DNA of 42,494 bases from Gammaproteobacteria bacterium (GTDB lineage: Bacteria > Pseudomonadota > Gammaproteobacteria > DSM-16500): assembly GCA_021325575.1 (NCBI GenBank), contig JAJPGW010000008.1, positions 1-42,494 of the forward strand, written 5' to 3'. Within the stretch, counting starts at the first letter, position 1. Each line of letters starts with the position of its first letter. The notes beneath the pieces were generated by a model that was not told the origin of the DNA, ran no database searches, and saw nothing but the letters and a program-made list of their open reading frames with translations. Made by a program: the position numbers and the translations under genes. Below are positions 24,717-33,668 of this stretch, piece after piece.

Positions 24717-27700
24717 ATGAATAATAGATTCATTTTTGCACATTTCCTGCACAACCCCTCAGAGGAAGTGGCTCTTGCAGATGATCAGAAATTATTAGTT
24801 CAGGACATTGCTGAACAAGCTTTTGCAGAAGTACAGTTCCACCGATCAAGAGTAGACCATGATTTAAGAGATTTACCTGTCAGCGGACAATTACATAAAG
24901 TCGCTTTCGAAGCCAATCAAATTCATGTTAAACAATTTACAACACGCATTGACACAGTTGCGGAGCCCGGTGATGCAAAACAACTACCAAAACTACAGAC
25001 AATGGTTGTTGATAATAAGGCAGCTGCAGCCGAATCCGGATTGCAAGCTTATGTTGCCATTTTTGAAATAGCAGATTTTACTGTGCAACAAAAAGATGGT
25101 CCTAAAGAAGTGCGAGTAAGAGGCGATTATGTTGTTCAGGGAGAATTAAATGTATGGTTAGGAGAAGAATTAGAAAAAGTTCGTTTAAAAGAAAAAGACG
25201 CTTGGGTTGAGGCACAAGCTGCATCTTTTGTATCCGCCAGAAAGGTTTGGGTAGATCAAAGAATTCGTGAAGCTCATAATGGCCAACCAATGTCAGAAAG
25301 AGAGCTTAACAAAGCATCTGAAAGAGTTTATTTTGAGGAGCAATATAATGAACTGCAGTTTAAAGAGAAAGGTGAGTGGAAAGATGAAGAAAGATCACTA
25401 CCTGGTAAGCTGCAAGAAATTTTAAAAACAAGAGCTCTACAAGAAAGTTTCCAGAAAAGATTTCCGAAATGCAAAGATTTATATCAGCATATCAGATTGG
25501 CAGGTATTTTAAATTGGACAACCAGTGGTGAAAGGGGAGACAGGAGAGAAAAATCAAATCGAAAACTTTATTTATTCCCAAAAACAGAAGCCGCAAGTAA
25601 ATTACCCTCCTCAGAAGATCAATTAAAAACATATGTAACAAACTTTGTAAAAGATCTGGATTTGAATTCATTATTATTTTATAGCGATCATGATCGAGGC
25701 GAGGCTTTGCTTCAGGAAACGATTGGTACGACGGTTGTTTTGCAAGAGGCCGCTAGTACAAATCAAGGCCCTAAAGTCGCTAAATTGCTTCCAGGTCCAT
25801 CACTGACATTTAGTCAAATAGTTGCAGATACAAATAGCGTTTCTTTATATCAATTAGCAACGCATTCTAATGATTCTGATTTAAGCGAACCAACTAAAGA
25901 AAATGTTTCATTATCATTAGAGCCCACTTCAGGACAAGAAGGAGATAGGAAGGAAGATCCTAAAGACACAACTGTGCTGTCTCTTTCACAACAACCACCA
26001 CAAGAACAAAAAACCATTGTGAAGCAGCCTAAGTTTCCTTTTTATTTGCTTTATAGTGCAGTCACTCTACCAAAAGGTTTGTCTCCAGAAGAAATGATGC
26101 GAACAGTGCGCTCAAAAAGTGGCAAGATTCCTAAAATTTTAGGTCGAGCCGAATATCAAACGATGGAACTGGATAAACAAAAATTTTTATTACAAAAAAC
26201 TTTGAGTGCTGCTCAGGCAGAATATGGAACGCAAAATCCACCTGTAGATTATTGTATTGTGGCACATGTGCTGGATCCTCAAAGTAGATTAGCTGTAGAA
26301 AAAGCTGCGCAAGATGCTCAAGAATCACCGGACGATTTAATCGATTATCAATTAACAGATCAAACCCCCTTACTAAGTGTTTATCACCCAAAATCACAAA
26401 AATTAGTGATCAATGCAAATGGCTTGGATGCTCAGTTAAAAACGGAAGCTCAGTACGAAAATGAGCATGGCGTTCAAGAAACGCTGAATCCTTTTGATTT
26501 TTACAGCGAAGGCATGCACGTGGCTTTTCGTCAATCGGGTGATCATATCGAAGCTAATGAATCCTTGTCGCAAACGCTGAAAGGTACATTTGTAGATGTT
26601 CCCAAAAAATTATTACCTGATCCTACAGTAGAAAAACCTGAAAACGCGGATGCAAAAACTGCATTGTCTCTTTCTGCCCCAGTTGAAGGTAAGGAAAATA
26701 TGCCGCCTACTGCAGATAAAGAAGCAGTTAAACTTGAAGGACAGGCAAAGACGGTTTTGTTTACCATGAACCTCCCAAGCCAAAGTTTACGACAATTACC
26801 TCCTTATGAGCGGGTATCACAATTGGCTGTCGCTCATGAAGTTAAAGTTCCTGCGCAAGCTGAAACAACAGAAATAAGTAAATTACAACTTAATATGCGA
26901 GTCGCAGATCTTGCTGCAAAAAAAGCGCTAACCGAAAGGTTAGAATCTTATGTTGCGACTGTCGATCCTAAAATTCAACACCGCAATATCGATATGACGT
27001 TAACCTGTGAGATCGCTGCCCATCCATTTGATGCTTCACATGCATTGCTCAATATGGAGCTCATACCTTGTTCAAGATTCGATAAGCGACAAAAAATTAT
27101 TCTTGTTGTTGATCCGTCAATTGCATCATCAAAAGTCATGGATTCGATAAATAGAGCATTGACCGTCACAGCGAGACAAAATCCTGCAACTCAAGTAGCA
27201 CTGATTAAAAACGGCCAACTCCAACTTCCAAGCACAAGGACGAAAGCTCAAACTGTACCTGTGGGTTCCAGTTTAAGAGGGAAAAAGGGCGAGTTAAACG
27301 AATTTTTAGCTAAGCAGTTAACAAGAGAAACCCCTAGTTCTGCTGGCTGCGATGTAACTGCTGCGATCAAGCAAATGGAGCAAGATAAAAAAGAAAGTGA
27401 CCCGGATATTCTTACTAAAGTGATAGTGCTGGTCGGTGAACAATCCGTTAAGGGTTCTTTTACTAAAGCTGTCTCAGAAACAATCAAAGCTAAACTAGGC
27501 GATGGTCCCAATACCCAGGTTTATTTACGAGCGGTAGGCAAACAAGAAAATTTGCAAAATAGAGGACTCAAACCTGAACAAATAGTAGAAAGTGCAGATG
27601 TCTTAGCAGATCAAGTTGAAACAGCCATTACTACGATGGGTAATAACCTCCAATTAGCTTTTCAAGTGACTGATGAACATGGACAAGCTCTAGATAATAA

Positions 27701-28370
27701 TGCGATTGATTTAGCAGAATTTCAATATGGACTCAAGCAACCCATTTTGATGGTTCCCAGAAAAAACCAAGCCAAAGAGTTACATCTTACCTTTAAAACA
27801 GGCGAAGGGCTCGTCGGCGGCCAATTGTTACATGCCACAGAGGTGAAAGATGGAGAACATACAGGAGATTATAAACTTACTCCTGTTCCTTCTTTAACAT
27901 TGAAGTTTCCTGTTACAAATTTAAAACCCAATCCTAAACACACCGTTTCTTTTTACCGAGATGAGCTTCATACGCGGCTGAAGGCTATTGCTGAGGATAA
28001 AAATGCAGAAAAAGCAAAAGAGGTGAGAGAGTTTAAGCGGGCGGTCGAAGCGGTCTTTCCTAAAGGTCCTAAACGAACCCCAGAACTGGAAGAATATTTT
28101 AAAGAATTGGAGAGAACAGATAAACGTTTTCGTACAACAAAATCTTCGACTGCAGCGATGACGGCAAGATTGGTATTGGATTCATCGCAAGCTGCTGAGG
28201 AGCAACCAGGTATGCCGGTAAAAGATGGGGATAATCGACAGCCACCAAAACAACCCTTACCAAGATATCTAAAAAGACAAAATGGTACCAAGCCTAGCGC
28301 ACCAGCCGCCTCTCCAGAAGCGGGTACAGCACCGTCGGCTCCTGAAAATAGATCAGGAGTAGCACCTTAG
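24717..28370 (+). CDS. Large protein of unknown function with a degenerate vWA-like segment
   Basis: A 1217-residue soluble protein with no signal peptide or membrane helix. Residues 1-370 are mixed helix and strand with a helical charged stretch (about 140-235). Low-complexity linkers lie near 395-435 and 640-690. From about 790 the order is strand KIILVVDPSIASS (Asp799, Ser801, close to a MIDAS), helix, then CDVTAAIKQM (Asp879, Thr881), then VIVLVGEQS (902-910) where a vWA domain would have a terminal Asp. A beta-sandwich-like region follows (about 970-1090) and a Pro-rich basic tail. This suggests a vWA-like fold with incomplete metal ligands (inference). GAGG precedes the ATG. It is a single gene and a candidate host-directed protein, but without a full PmrA-like box. 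Confidence 0.75.
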   Translation: MNNRFIFAHFLHNPSEEVALADDQKLLVQDIAEQAFAEVQFHRSRVDHDLRDLPVSGQLHKVAFEANQIHVKQFTTRIDTVAEPGDAKQLPKLQTMVVDNKAAAAESGLQAYVAIFEIADFTVQQKDGPKEVRVRGDYVVQGELNVWLGEELEKVRLKEKDAWVEAQAASFVSARKVWVDQRIREAHNGQPMSERELNKASERVYFEEQYNELQFKEKGEWKDEERSLPGKLQEILKTRALQESFQKRFPKCKDLYQHIRLAGILNWTTSGERGDRREKSNRKLYLFPKTEAASKLPSSEDQLKTYVTNFVKDLDLNSLLFYSDHDRGEALLQETIGTTVVLQEAASTNQGPKVAKLLPGPSLTFSQIVADTNSVSLYQLATHSNDSDLSEPTKENVSLSLEPTSGQEGDRKEDPKDTTVLSLSQQPPQEQKTIVKQPKFPFYLLYSAVTLPKGLSPEEMMRTVRSKSGKIPKILGRAEYQTMELDKQKFLLQKTLSAAQAEYGTQNPPVDYCIVAHVLDPQSRLAVEKAAQDAQESPDDLIDYQLTDQTPLLSVYHPKSQKLVINANGLDAQLKTEAQYENEHGVQETLNPFDFYSEGMHVAFRQSGDHIEANESLSQTLKGTFVDVPKKLLPDPTVEKPENADAKTALSLSAPVEGKENMPPTADKEAVKLEGQAKTVLFTMNLPSQSLRQLPPYERVSQLAVAHEVKVPAQAETTEISKLQLNMRVADLAAKKALTERLESYVATVDPKIQHRNIDMTLTCEIAAHPFDASHALLNMELIPCSRFDKRQKIILVVDPSIASSKVMDSINRALTVTARQNPATQVALIKNGQLQLPSTRTKAQTVPVGSSLRGKKGELNEFLAKQLTRETPSSAGCDVTAAIKQMEQDKKESDPDILTKVIVLVGEQSVKGSFTKAVSETIKAKLGDGPNTQVYLRAVGKQENLQNRGLKPEQIVESADVLADQVETAITTMGNNLQLAFQVTDEHGQALDNNAIDLAEFQYGLKQPILMVPRKNQAKELHLTFKTGEGLVGGQLLHATEVKDGEHTGDYKLTPVPSLTLKFPVTNLKPNPKHTVSFYRDELHTRLKAIAEDKNAEKAKEVREFKRAVEAVFPKGPKRTPELEEYFKELERTDKRFRTTKSSTAAMTARLVLDSSQAAEEQPGMPVKDGDNRQPPKQPLPRYLKRQNGTKPSAPAASPEAGTAPSAPENRSGVAP

Positions 28371-28401
28371 GTGTTCGATCCTATTAAATGAGAGGTCAGC
28401 T

Positions 28402-28467
28402 GTCATCCTGAGCGAAGCGAAGGATCTGCTCAAATTTGAAAAGATCCTTCGCTGCGCTCAGGATGAC
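28402..28467. repeat. Palindromic intergenic repeat, family B copy 3
   Basis: GTCATCCTGAGCG and CGCTCAGGATGAC are perfect outer arms, with AAGGATCT and AGATCCTT inside. It is the cleanest copy of the family and lies between the convergent 24717-28370 and thiY genes. Confidence 0.87.
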
Positions 28468-28494
28468 GGGTGTTTCGGGTAGCATGGGTGATAA

Positions 28495-29397
28495 TTATTT
28501 AGTGCGGATTAATTTATTTTCGGCCATAAATTTTGTAAACACAAGGAGTTTTTTATCATCGATCATTGCCGGATTTTTCGCAAAATAAGCAACCGTTAAA
28601 AACCATGCGCGCCGATTCAATTCATTATTTAATTCAGGATGATTTTTTGCAAATTCACCCCAGCATTCATCAGGATGTTTCTGTAAATAATCCGTTGCCT
28701 GTTTCACAGCTAGTAAAAATGCCTTAAATCGCGGATCATTTAACTTATTTTTATTCACCACATAAATTAATTCACTATAAGATGGAATACCATTATCTTC
28801 CGGAAAAAAAGCCAGACCCGGATGTCCCGCTAATTCCATTTGAATCAATTCAAAATTCCGCATCATGCCGGTGACGGCATCGACTTTTTGTGACAGTAAA
28901 CTTTGCGTTAAGTTATAATGAACATTAATAGTTTCAACATCGTGAATATTAACCCCGTTATGTTGAAGCATTATTTTCAATAGAGCAGTGTCCACACTGC
29001 CGCCGCTAGAGCCGATTTTTTTATTTTTTAAATCCGACATCTTCTGGATTGGGCTAGATTTTAATACGACAAGACAGGTTAATGGTCTATCAATTAAATT
29101 TCCAAGAAAGGCCAATGGCAATCCCTGATCCACTTGCATCAGAAATTGTGGTTCATAGGTAATCGCAATATCCGCTTTACCCGCTGCAACTAATTTTGGC
29201 GGATCAGAAGGATCAGCAGGACCGATGAGTGAAACATCCAGTCCTTCCGCTTTAAAAAATCCTTTCTGTTCAGCGACAAATAACGGCGCGTGATCGGGAT
29301 TGGCAAACCAATCCAAAAGCACAGTCAATTTTTGGGTTTCCGCCGAATAACAATTAGTAAAAAATAAAAATAACAGTATCGCAAAAATTTTTTTCAT
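28495..29397 (-). CDS. thiY: Substrate-binding protein for a thiamine pyrimidine precursor (ThiY)
   Basis: A 300-residue periplasmic binding protein of the NMT1/THI5-like group. It has a signal peptide (about 1-18, MKKIFAILLFLFFTNCYS), then LTVLLDWFANPDHAPLFVAEQKGFF, the characteristic opening of HMP/formylaminopyrimidine-binding proteins. GPADPSDPPKLVAAGKADIAITYEPQ is also diagnostic. ATG 29397 overlaps the thiX stop by 4 bp (ATGA) and has AAGGA upstream; a longer start at 29418 lies inside thiX. It delivers a pyrimidine precursor to ThiX/ThiZ. The TPP riboswitch upstream fixes the pathway; whether the ligand is HMP or an aminopyrimidine breakdown product is not decidable. Confidence 0.9.
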   Translation of the reverse strand: MKKIFAILLFLFFTNCYSAETQKLTVLLDWFANPDHAPLFVAEQKGFFKAEGLDVSLIGPADPSDPPKLVAAGKADIAITYEPQFLMQVDQGLPLAFLGNLIDRPLTCLVVLKSSPIQKMSDLKNKKIGSSGGSVDTALLKIMLQHNGVNIHDVETINVHYNLTQSLLSQKVDAVTGMMRNFELIQMELAGHPGLAFFPEDNGIPSYSELIYVVNKNKLNDPRFKAFLLAVKQATDYLQKHPDECWGEFAKNHPELNNELNRRAWFLTVAYFAKNPAMIDDKKLLVFTKFMAENKLIRTK

Positions 29398-30143
29398 GAG
29401 GATTCCTTCACTTGCCAAAATATTAGAAATTTTAAAAGTTGATTGACTGCAAAATATAACAATAACGAAAAAGCCATAATGACGAATAATGCTGCAAACA
29501 TAAGATCAATTTGCATGCGCGCATTAGCATTTAACATCAAAAATCCTAAACCATGACTGGATCCAACCCATTCGCCGATGATCGCACCAATGGGCGCTAT
29601 GACAGTCGCAACACGAATGCCGGAAGCAAGATGGGGAAGGGCTGCAGGAATGCGAATGAACCAAAAAATTCGAGATTTTTTTGCTTGCATGGTTTTGGCT
29701 AAATCCAAAAATCCAGAATCCGTTTGTTTTAATCCATCATAAAATGCACTGGTTATGGGAAAAAACAACATAATAATCGTCGTCACAATTTTAGAAGCCA
29801 TGCCGTATCCAAACCAGATGACGAGCAAGGGTGCAATTGCAAAAGTTGGAATCGCCTGACTAATAATGAGCGATGGCAATAACCAATAGGAAACCGGCCG
29901 CACAAATGCCATCAAAATAGCGGTAAATGAACCGATAATAATTCCTAAGATTAATCCGCAAAGTGTTTCAGTCACTGTGGGAATTGCTTCGTGAAGTAAT
30001 AAATTTTTTTGAAAATAAAGGGTTTTAATCACTTCAAAAGGGGTCGGCAAAATATAAGAGGGTAAGTGAAACAAGACTGCTACCATCTCCCAGATTAAGA
30101 GTAGCGTGATAAAAACCAGTAATCCACGTGCAATCAATTTCAT
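29394..30143 (-). CDS. thiX: ABC transporter permease for a thiamine precursor (ThiX)
   Basis: A 249-residue inner-membrane permease with about six helices. The EAA-type loop that contacts the ATPase is visible as DLAKTMQAKKSRIFWFIRIPAALPHLASGIRV (about 155-185). VATVIAPIGAIIGEWVGSSHGLGFL is typical of the SsuC/TauC/ThiX permease group. Both ends overlap neighbours by 4 bp: its ATG lies in the thiZ stop and its stop in the thiY start. The complex is therefore made by coupled translation. It forms the channel for the pyrimidine precursor. Confidence 0.92.
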   Translation of the reverse strand: MKLIARGLLVFITLLLIWEMVAVLFHLPSYILPTPFEVIKTLYFQKNLLLHEAIPTVTETLCGLILGIIIGSFTAILMAFVRPVSYWLLPSLIISQAIPTFAIAPLLVIWFGYGMASKIVTTIIMLFFPITSAFYDGLKQTDSGFLDLAKTMQAKKSRIFWFIRIPAALPHLASGIRVATVIAPIGAIIGEWVGSSHGLGFLMLNANARMQIDLMFAALFVIMAFSLLLYFAVNQLLKFLIFWQVKESS

Positions 30144-30892
30144 CGGCTTATTTCCTTCGCACGCATTAACGCATGAAATAATTTTGCTTGATGCGCGATA
30201 AAAACAGGATCAGCAGGATCGCGCGGGCTCGGTGTATCCAATGTCGCAAACGTTTCTAACACGGCCGGTTGTCCTGACAAAATGACAATTTCATCTCCTA
30301 AACGCAGCGCCTCAACCGGATCATGAGTAATCAAAAACACCGTTTTATTTTTAAATAATTCCGCCGCCAGATTTTGTAATTGAAAACGAGTGATTGCATC
30401 CACTGCGCTAAAGGGTTCATCCATTAAAATAACTGGTTTTTCTTGTAAAAAAGTCCTGACTAAAGCGGTTCGCTGCCGCATGCCGCCTGATAATTCGCGT
30501 GGGTATTTATTCATATCCTGATGAAGCCCGACTTTTTCAAGCAAGTCTTTTGCAAAGGTTAGAGCATTTTTCTTATTTTTTTTCTGTAAATAAACACTCA
30601 ATAAAACATTATCCAGAACAGTGAGCCATGGCATAAGTAAATCCGTTTGCGCCATATAAGAAATTTGCGATGAAAGACTCAATTGATTATCAGAGGTAAT
30701 TGCACCAGAAAATGTCGTGTTCGGCGAAGATAAATTCGCAATCATCCGCAACAATGAACTTTTTCCAACACCACTTGGCCCCAATAAAGTCGTGCATTTT
30801 CCAGCAGAAAGCGTGAGATTCAGATTTTGAAATAAGGGAATACCATCATACGCTAAATTGGCATGACGAATAAAAATAGTCGGTGCGGTCAT
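30140..30892 (-). CDS. thiZ: ABC transporter ATP-binding protein for a thiamine precursor (ThiZ)
   Basis: A 250-residue ATPase with Walker A GPSGVGKSS (about 38-46), Q-loop SYMAQTDLLMPW, signature LSGGMRQR (about 133-140), Walker B VILMDEPFSA and the H-loop LITHDPVEAL. It resembles the SsuB/TauB/ThiZ group and drives the ThiX/ThiY importer. It is the first gene after the TPP riboswitch, and GAGG lies 5 bp before the ATG, right at the edge of the riboswitch, so translation initiation is the likely control point. The gene order thiZ-thiX-thiY with 4-bp overlaps makes one operon. Confidence 0.93.
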   Translation of the reverse strand: MTAPTIFIRHANLAYDGIPLFQNLNLTLSAGKCTTLLGPSGVGKSSLLRMIANLSSPNTTFSGAITSDNQLSLSSQISYMAQTDLLMPWLTVLDNVLLSVYLQKKNKKNALTFAKDLLEKVGLHQDMNKYPRELSGGMRQRTALVRTFLQEKPVILMDEPFSAVDAITRFQLQNLAAELFKNKTVFLITHDPVEALRLGDEIVILSGQPAVLETFATLDTPSPRDPADPVFIAHQAKLFHALMRAKEISR

Positions 30893-30897
30893 CTTTA

Positions 30898-30990
30898 CCT
30901 CTTCCTACGCCAGTATGACCTGGATCAGGTTTTAGGGTCGTCCTTCAAAGGACCTCTCAGCCGCAGTGCTCGGCTCCCCTGAGTGGGTTT
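30898..30990 (-). promoter_or_regulatory. TPP (THI-element) riboswitch
   Basis: On the minus strand: ACTCAGGGGAGC, CTGCGGCTGAGAGG, a variable hairpin (TCCTTTGAAGGA), GACCCT, then ACCTGATCCAGGTCATACTGG and CGTAGGAAG. These are the conserved blocks of the thiamine pyrophosphate riboswitch in the correct order. It ends a few bases before the thiZ start, so TPP binding would hide the ribosome site and shut off precursor uptake. Confidence 0.96.
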
Positions 30991-31076
30991 TTAAGGTCAA
31001 AATTTTACATATTAACGCTCGATGGTCAATAGAAATTCTTAATTGATTGATAAATAGGATAATTTTTTTAAGACCA

Positions 31077-31110
31077 TTTAAGGTTTTCTAAAGAATTGGA
31101 TTGCTATACT
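31077..31110 (+). promoter_or_regulatory. PmrA-box-like direct repeat and -10 element (weaker match)
   Basis: TTTAAGGTT (31077-31085), TT, CTAAAGAAT (31088-31096), then 8 bp and TATACT (31105-31110). The two cores keep the 11-bp period. Each half-site matches the PmrA consensus in 6 of 9 bases. It precedes the 31135 gene by 25 bp. Confidence 0.45.
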
Positions 31111-31134
31111 AAAAGTAACGATATGAGGTGATTT

Positions 31135-32361
31135 ATGGCTGAATCTAGAAATATAGAACTAGTTGATAAATACCTATCACTTGATCAATCAATTGGCGTA
31201 TTAGTAGATGCGGTTCGATCGGTTGATATATCTGAAACCCTAAAAAATGAATTAAGAGAGGCTGCATTTCGGCTTGAAAAAATTCTGGATGAAACTGCTC
31301 CGATATACCGTCGCTTAGAAATGCAAAAAGATTTTGAAATTGAACCAGAAGACAAACAAGTAAAAGAATTAGCGATGTCTTATAAACTTAACGGTAGATT
31401 AAATAGAATCTTGGATGAGATTAGTTCAATCATGCAGAAAGCTCAAACTCAGTTAAGCGAAGAAGAATATGACGAGATAATTGATACAATCGATAAAGTC
31501 CGAGCAGACCAAACTTCAACTGAGCCAGTTTTACCAAAAAAACCTGTCAAACCACTAGAAAAAGGCAGTCTTAGTACCTTAAAAAAAATACATGCTGATG
31601 CTAAGGCATCAACAGATGAGAAACATGATTCAGATGAAATTGATTGGGATAATATTCAAGCAAGAAGATCAGGCGCAACGGTTTATGGTGAAGATCAAAA
31701 AGCAGCTTCTTCTTCAGATCCAGGTTCAGCTACAGAAGAGGAGATTGATTGGGATAATGTTCAGCCCAGAAAATCCAGTGCTACAGTTTATAGTCAGGAA
31801 GAGGAGAAAAAAGCTGTATCCACTAAGGATAGCTCAGACGATGAAATAGATTGGGATAATATTGAAGCAAGAAGACCATCTAAAACTATTACTGACGACG
31901 AGAAATCGGAAAAGTCTGGTACTCCCGCAAAAAATAATGCATCAACTGATACATCACAAGACCAACAAAAATTAAACTCATTAAAAAAGGAATTAACACA
32001 ATTAGAGGCACAATTAGCCGCGCAAGACACAGTATCGGTTAAACAAAAAATTGAATTTTGGAATAATCAGGCTTCACGCAAAGAAACGAGCAATCAAGGT
32101 TTGTTTCCAAAAGCAGAGTCTAAAGTTGATAAAGAAGAAATTCACAAAAAAATTGCAAAATTGAAAGAGCAAATCAAGCCACTAGAATCAAAGATTGCTC
32201 GAAAAATTTCTGATGATAAACGAAAAGAAAAGCAAAAAACCATTTATTCTATCCCAGAAAAAAGACGTAAAAAATCGAGCAGAAAATTTGAAGAAGTGAG
32301 AGAAGAGATGACAATCGAAAAACTCAGAGCTAACTCAGCGAGAAGGGGACCAAAAAAATAA
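31135..32361 (+). CDS. Unknown protein with three EIDWDN repeats, candidate effector
   Basis: A 408-residue hydrophilic protein with no family match I can name. Residues 1-125 are helical (four or five amphipathic helices). Residues 167-270 hold three repeats of about 34 residues, each opening with (D/E)EIDWDN(I/V)(Q/E)xR(R/K) at residues 167, 202 and 236, and continuing through Ser/Lys-rich linker. Residues 275-360 are charged with coiled-coil character. The basic tail follows an acidic helix (KFEEVREEMTIEKLR), like the E-block plus tail of Dot/Icm substrates (inference). There is no signal peptide or membrane helix. GAGGTGA precedes the ATG. It follows the divergent thi operon and precedes another boxed gene. 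Confidence 0.8.
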   Translation: MAESRNIELVDKYLSLDQSIGVLVDAVRSVDISETLKNELREAAFRLEKILDETAPIYRRLEMQKDFEIEPEDKQVKELAMSYKLNGRLNRILDEISSIMQKAQTQLSEEEYDEIIDTIDKVRADQTSTEPVLPKKPVKPLEKGSLSTLKKIHADAKASTDEKHDSDEIDWDNIQARRSGATVYGEDQKAASSSDPGSATEEEIDWDNVQPRKSSATVYSQEEEKKAVSTKDSSDDEIDWDNIEARRPSKTITDDEKSEKSGTPAKNNASTDTSQDQQKLNSLKKELTQLEAQLAAQDTVSVKQKIEFWNNQASRKETSNQGLFPKAESKVDKEEIHKKIAKLKEQIKPLESKIARKISDDKRKEKQKTIYSIPEKRRKKSSRKFEEVREEMTIEKLRANSARRGPKK

Positions 32362-32395
32362 AATTTGCAAATTTCAAGAATTAATTGGGTAATTT

Positions 32396-32428
32396 TTTAA
32401 TATTTCCTTAATCTTTCCTCATTATATT
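32396..32428 (+). promoter_or_regulatory. PmrA-box-like direct repeat and -10 element (best match)
   Basis: TTAATATT (32397-32404), TC, CTTAATCTT (32407-32415), 7 bp, then TATATT (32423-32428). Compared with TTAATATT-N2-CTTAATATT, the only mismatch is one base in the second half. It lies between the 31135 and 32457 genes, so the second gene has its own promoter. Confidence 0.75.
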
Positions 32429-32456
32429 AACAACAACAATTCGAGGATAAAAAAAC

Positions 32457-33668
32457 ATGCAAACCCAAACAGCATTACCAGAGTCAAAAACTGACCAAAT
32501 TCTATTCCCCCATCCGCCAATTAAAATAACTCCAACCCCAGAATGCCCTGTCAAAATTTTGTCCTGGAATATTGCAGGGCCAGATGCGAAGCGCGATGGC
32601 GCAGCTGAATTACGTGTACAGCAAGCCCTTGCTGTGATTGATACCCAAAAACTGAATTTAGATCTAATTGCCTTACAAGGGGTTCCGCAGGGGAAAACAG
32701 AAACTGGTCCTGATGGGGAGGTCGTTGGTTCCGGTAAGCTTCTTAATGACTGGTGTATACAAAATGGTTGGCAGTTCGGAAGTTGCAAGGCTGATCTCGT
32801 GCTCTTATTTAATCCTAAAACCTTGCATGACTGTGAATGGAGAAGGATGTCGCAATATGCAGTACCCGTCATTGAATATAAAGGCACAATTCCTGAAGAT
32901 GCATTTCAAGAAAAAATATTCTTTCTGGTCGGCCAAAATGAGTGGCTTGTGGTCAATAATATTCATTTAAAAAAAGAAGACGAAAATGGCGTGATTGATT
33001 TATTAATCGCTCCTAATAATAAAAAATATAATATTAAAGAACAAAGAGTGGTTAGACCTATTGTGATAGGCGATTCTGCCGGCAAACCGGTTTGTTTTGA
33101 GTGGAAGCAAAATCAAATGAATGCCCATGGTCATGAAAAGCTTGATTTTCATCGACTTACCGAGATAGATACTCAGCTTGATGCGAAAACGCAAGCATAT
33201 TTAGGTAAGATGGGTATTACGCCTAAATTAATGACGAATCTTTCTGGCGGGACATTTTTGCGGTTGGAATACAAACAAGACAATGCGGTCGCAAAATTTT
33301 TTAGAAAAGAAGCTTTAACAGTGCCTGAAATACAAATGGGTGTAGACTTTGTCAGAATGCCTCTCGCAAAATTTCAAAATTATAGTCAAAAAGTAGCAAC
33401 TTTTATTTCAGGATATCAATATATTCTTGATACTAATAAAATTAAAGCATTCCGATCTAATTTTGTTGCGAAAGCAGCTCTTGCGGATAAATGCGCATTA
33501 GAAGCTTGTATTTTGATTGAAGCAGAAAAACTTGGACACCCGACCGGACGAACAGCGCGATTGTGGGGAAATGCGGATAGTCCTGGACTTTTTCAAACAG
33601 GATCAAATCCAGTGCTGGGCGTGAGCCAAAAGACCGGCCAAGCCAATGATCATCGTCATGAGCCATAA
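32457..33668 (+). CDS. Degenerate endonuclease/exonuclease/phosphatase-fold protein, candidate effector
   Basis: A 403-residue protein. The first 215 residues follow the EEP (DNase I-like) fold: VKILSWNIAG (Asn38), LDLIALQGV (71-76), ADLVLLFNPKTL, WLVVNNIHL (His170) and RPIVIGDSAG (Asp206). In active enzymes the second motif reads LQE, with the metal-binding Glu; here it is LQG (Gly75), and the usual Asn after GD is also missing. It is therefore probably inactive or altered in chemistry (inference). The rest (215-403) is unrecognised. There is no signal peptide. The strong PmrA-like box supports effector status. Its last 66 bp overlap an opposing small gene. Confidence 0.75.
   Translation: MQTQTALPESKTDQILFPHPPIKITPTPECPVKILSWNIAGPDAKRDGAAELRVQQALAVIDTQKLNLDLIALQGVPQGKTETGPDGEVVGSGKLLNDWCIQNGWQFGSCKADLVLLFNPKTLHDCEWRRMSQYAVPVIEYKGTIPEDAFQEKIFFLVGQNEWLVVNNIHLKKEDENGVIDLLIAPNNKKYNIKEQRVVRPIVIGDSAGKPVCFEWKQNQMNAHGHEKLDFHRLTEIDTQLDAKTQAYLGKMGITPKLMTNLSGGTFLRLEYKQDNAVAKFFRKEALTVPEIQMGVDFVRMPLAKFQNYSQKVATFISGYQYILDTNKIKAFRSNFVAKAALADKCALEACILIEAEKLGHPTGRTARLWGNADSPGLFQTGSNPVLGVSQKTGQANDHRHEP

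Noticed and set aside
26131-27511. Minus-strand open frames inside the 1217-residue gene
   Set aside because: There is no ribosome site or recognisable motif, and the plus-strand frame is continuous and protein-like, so these are shadows.
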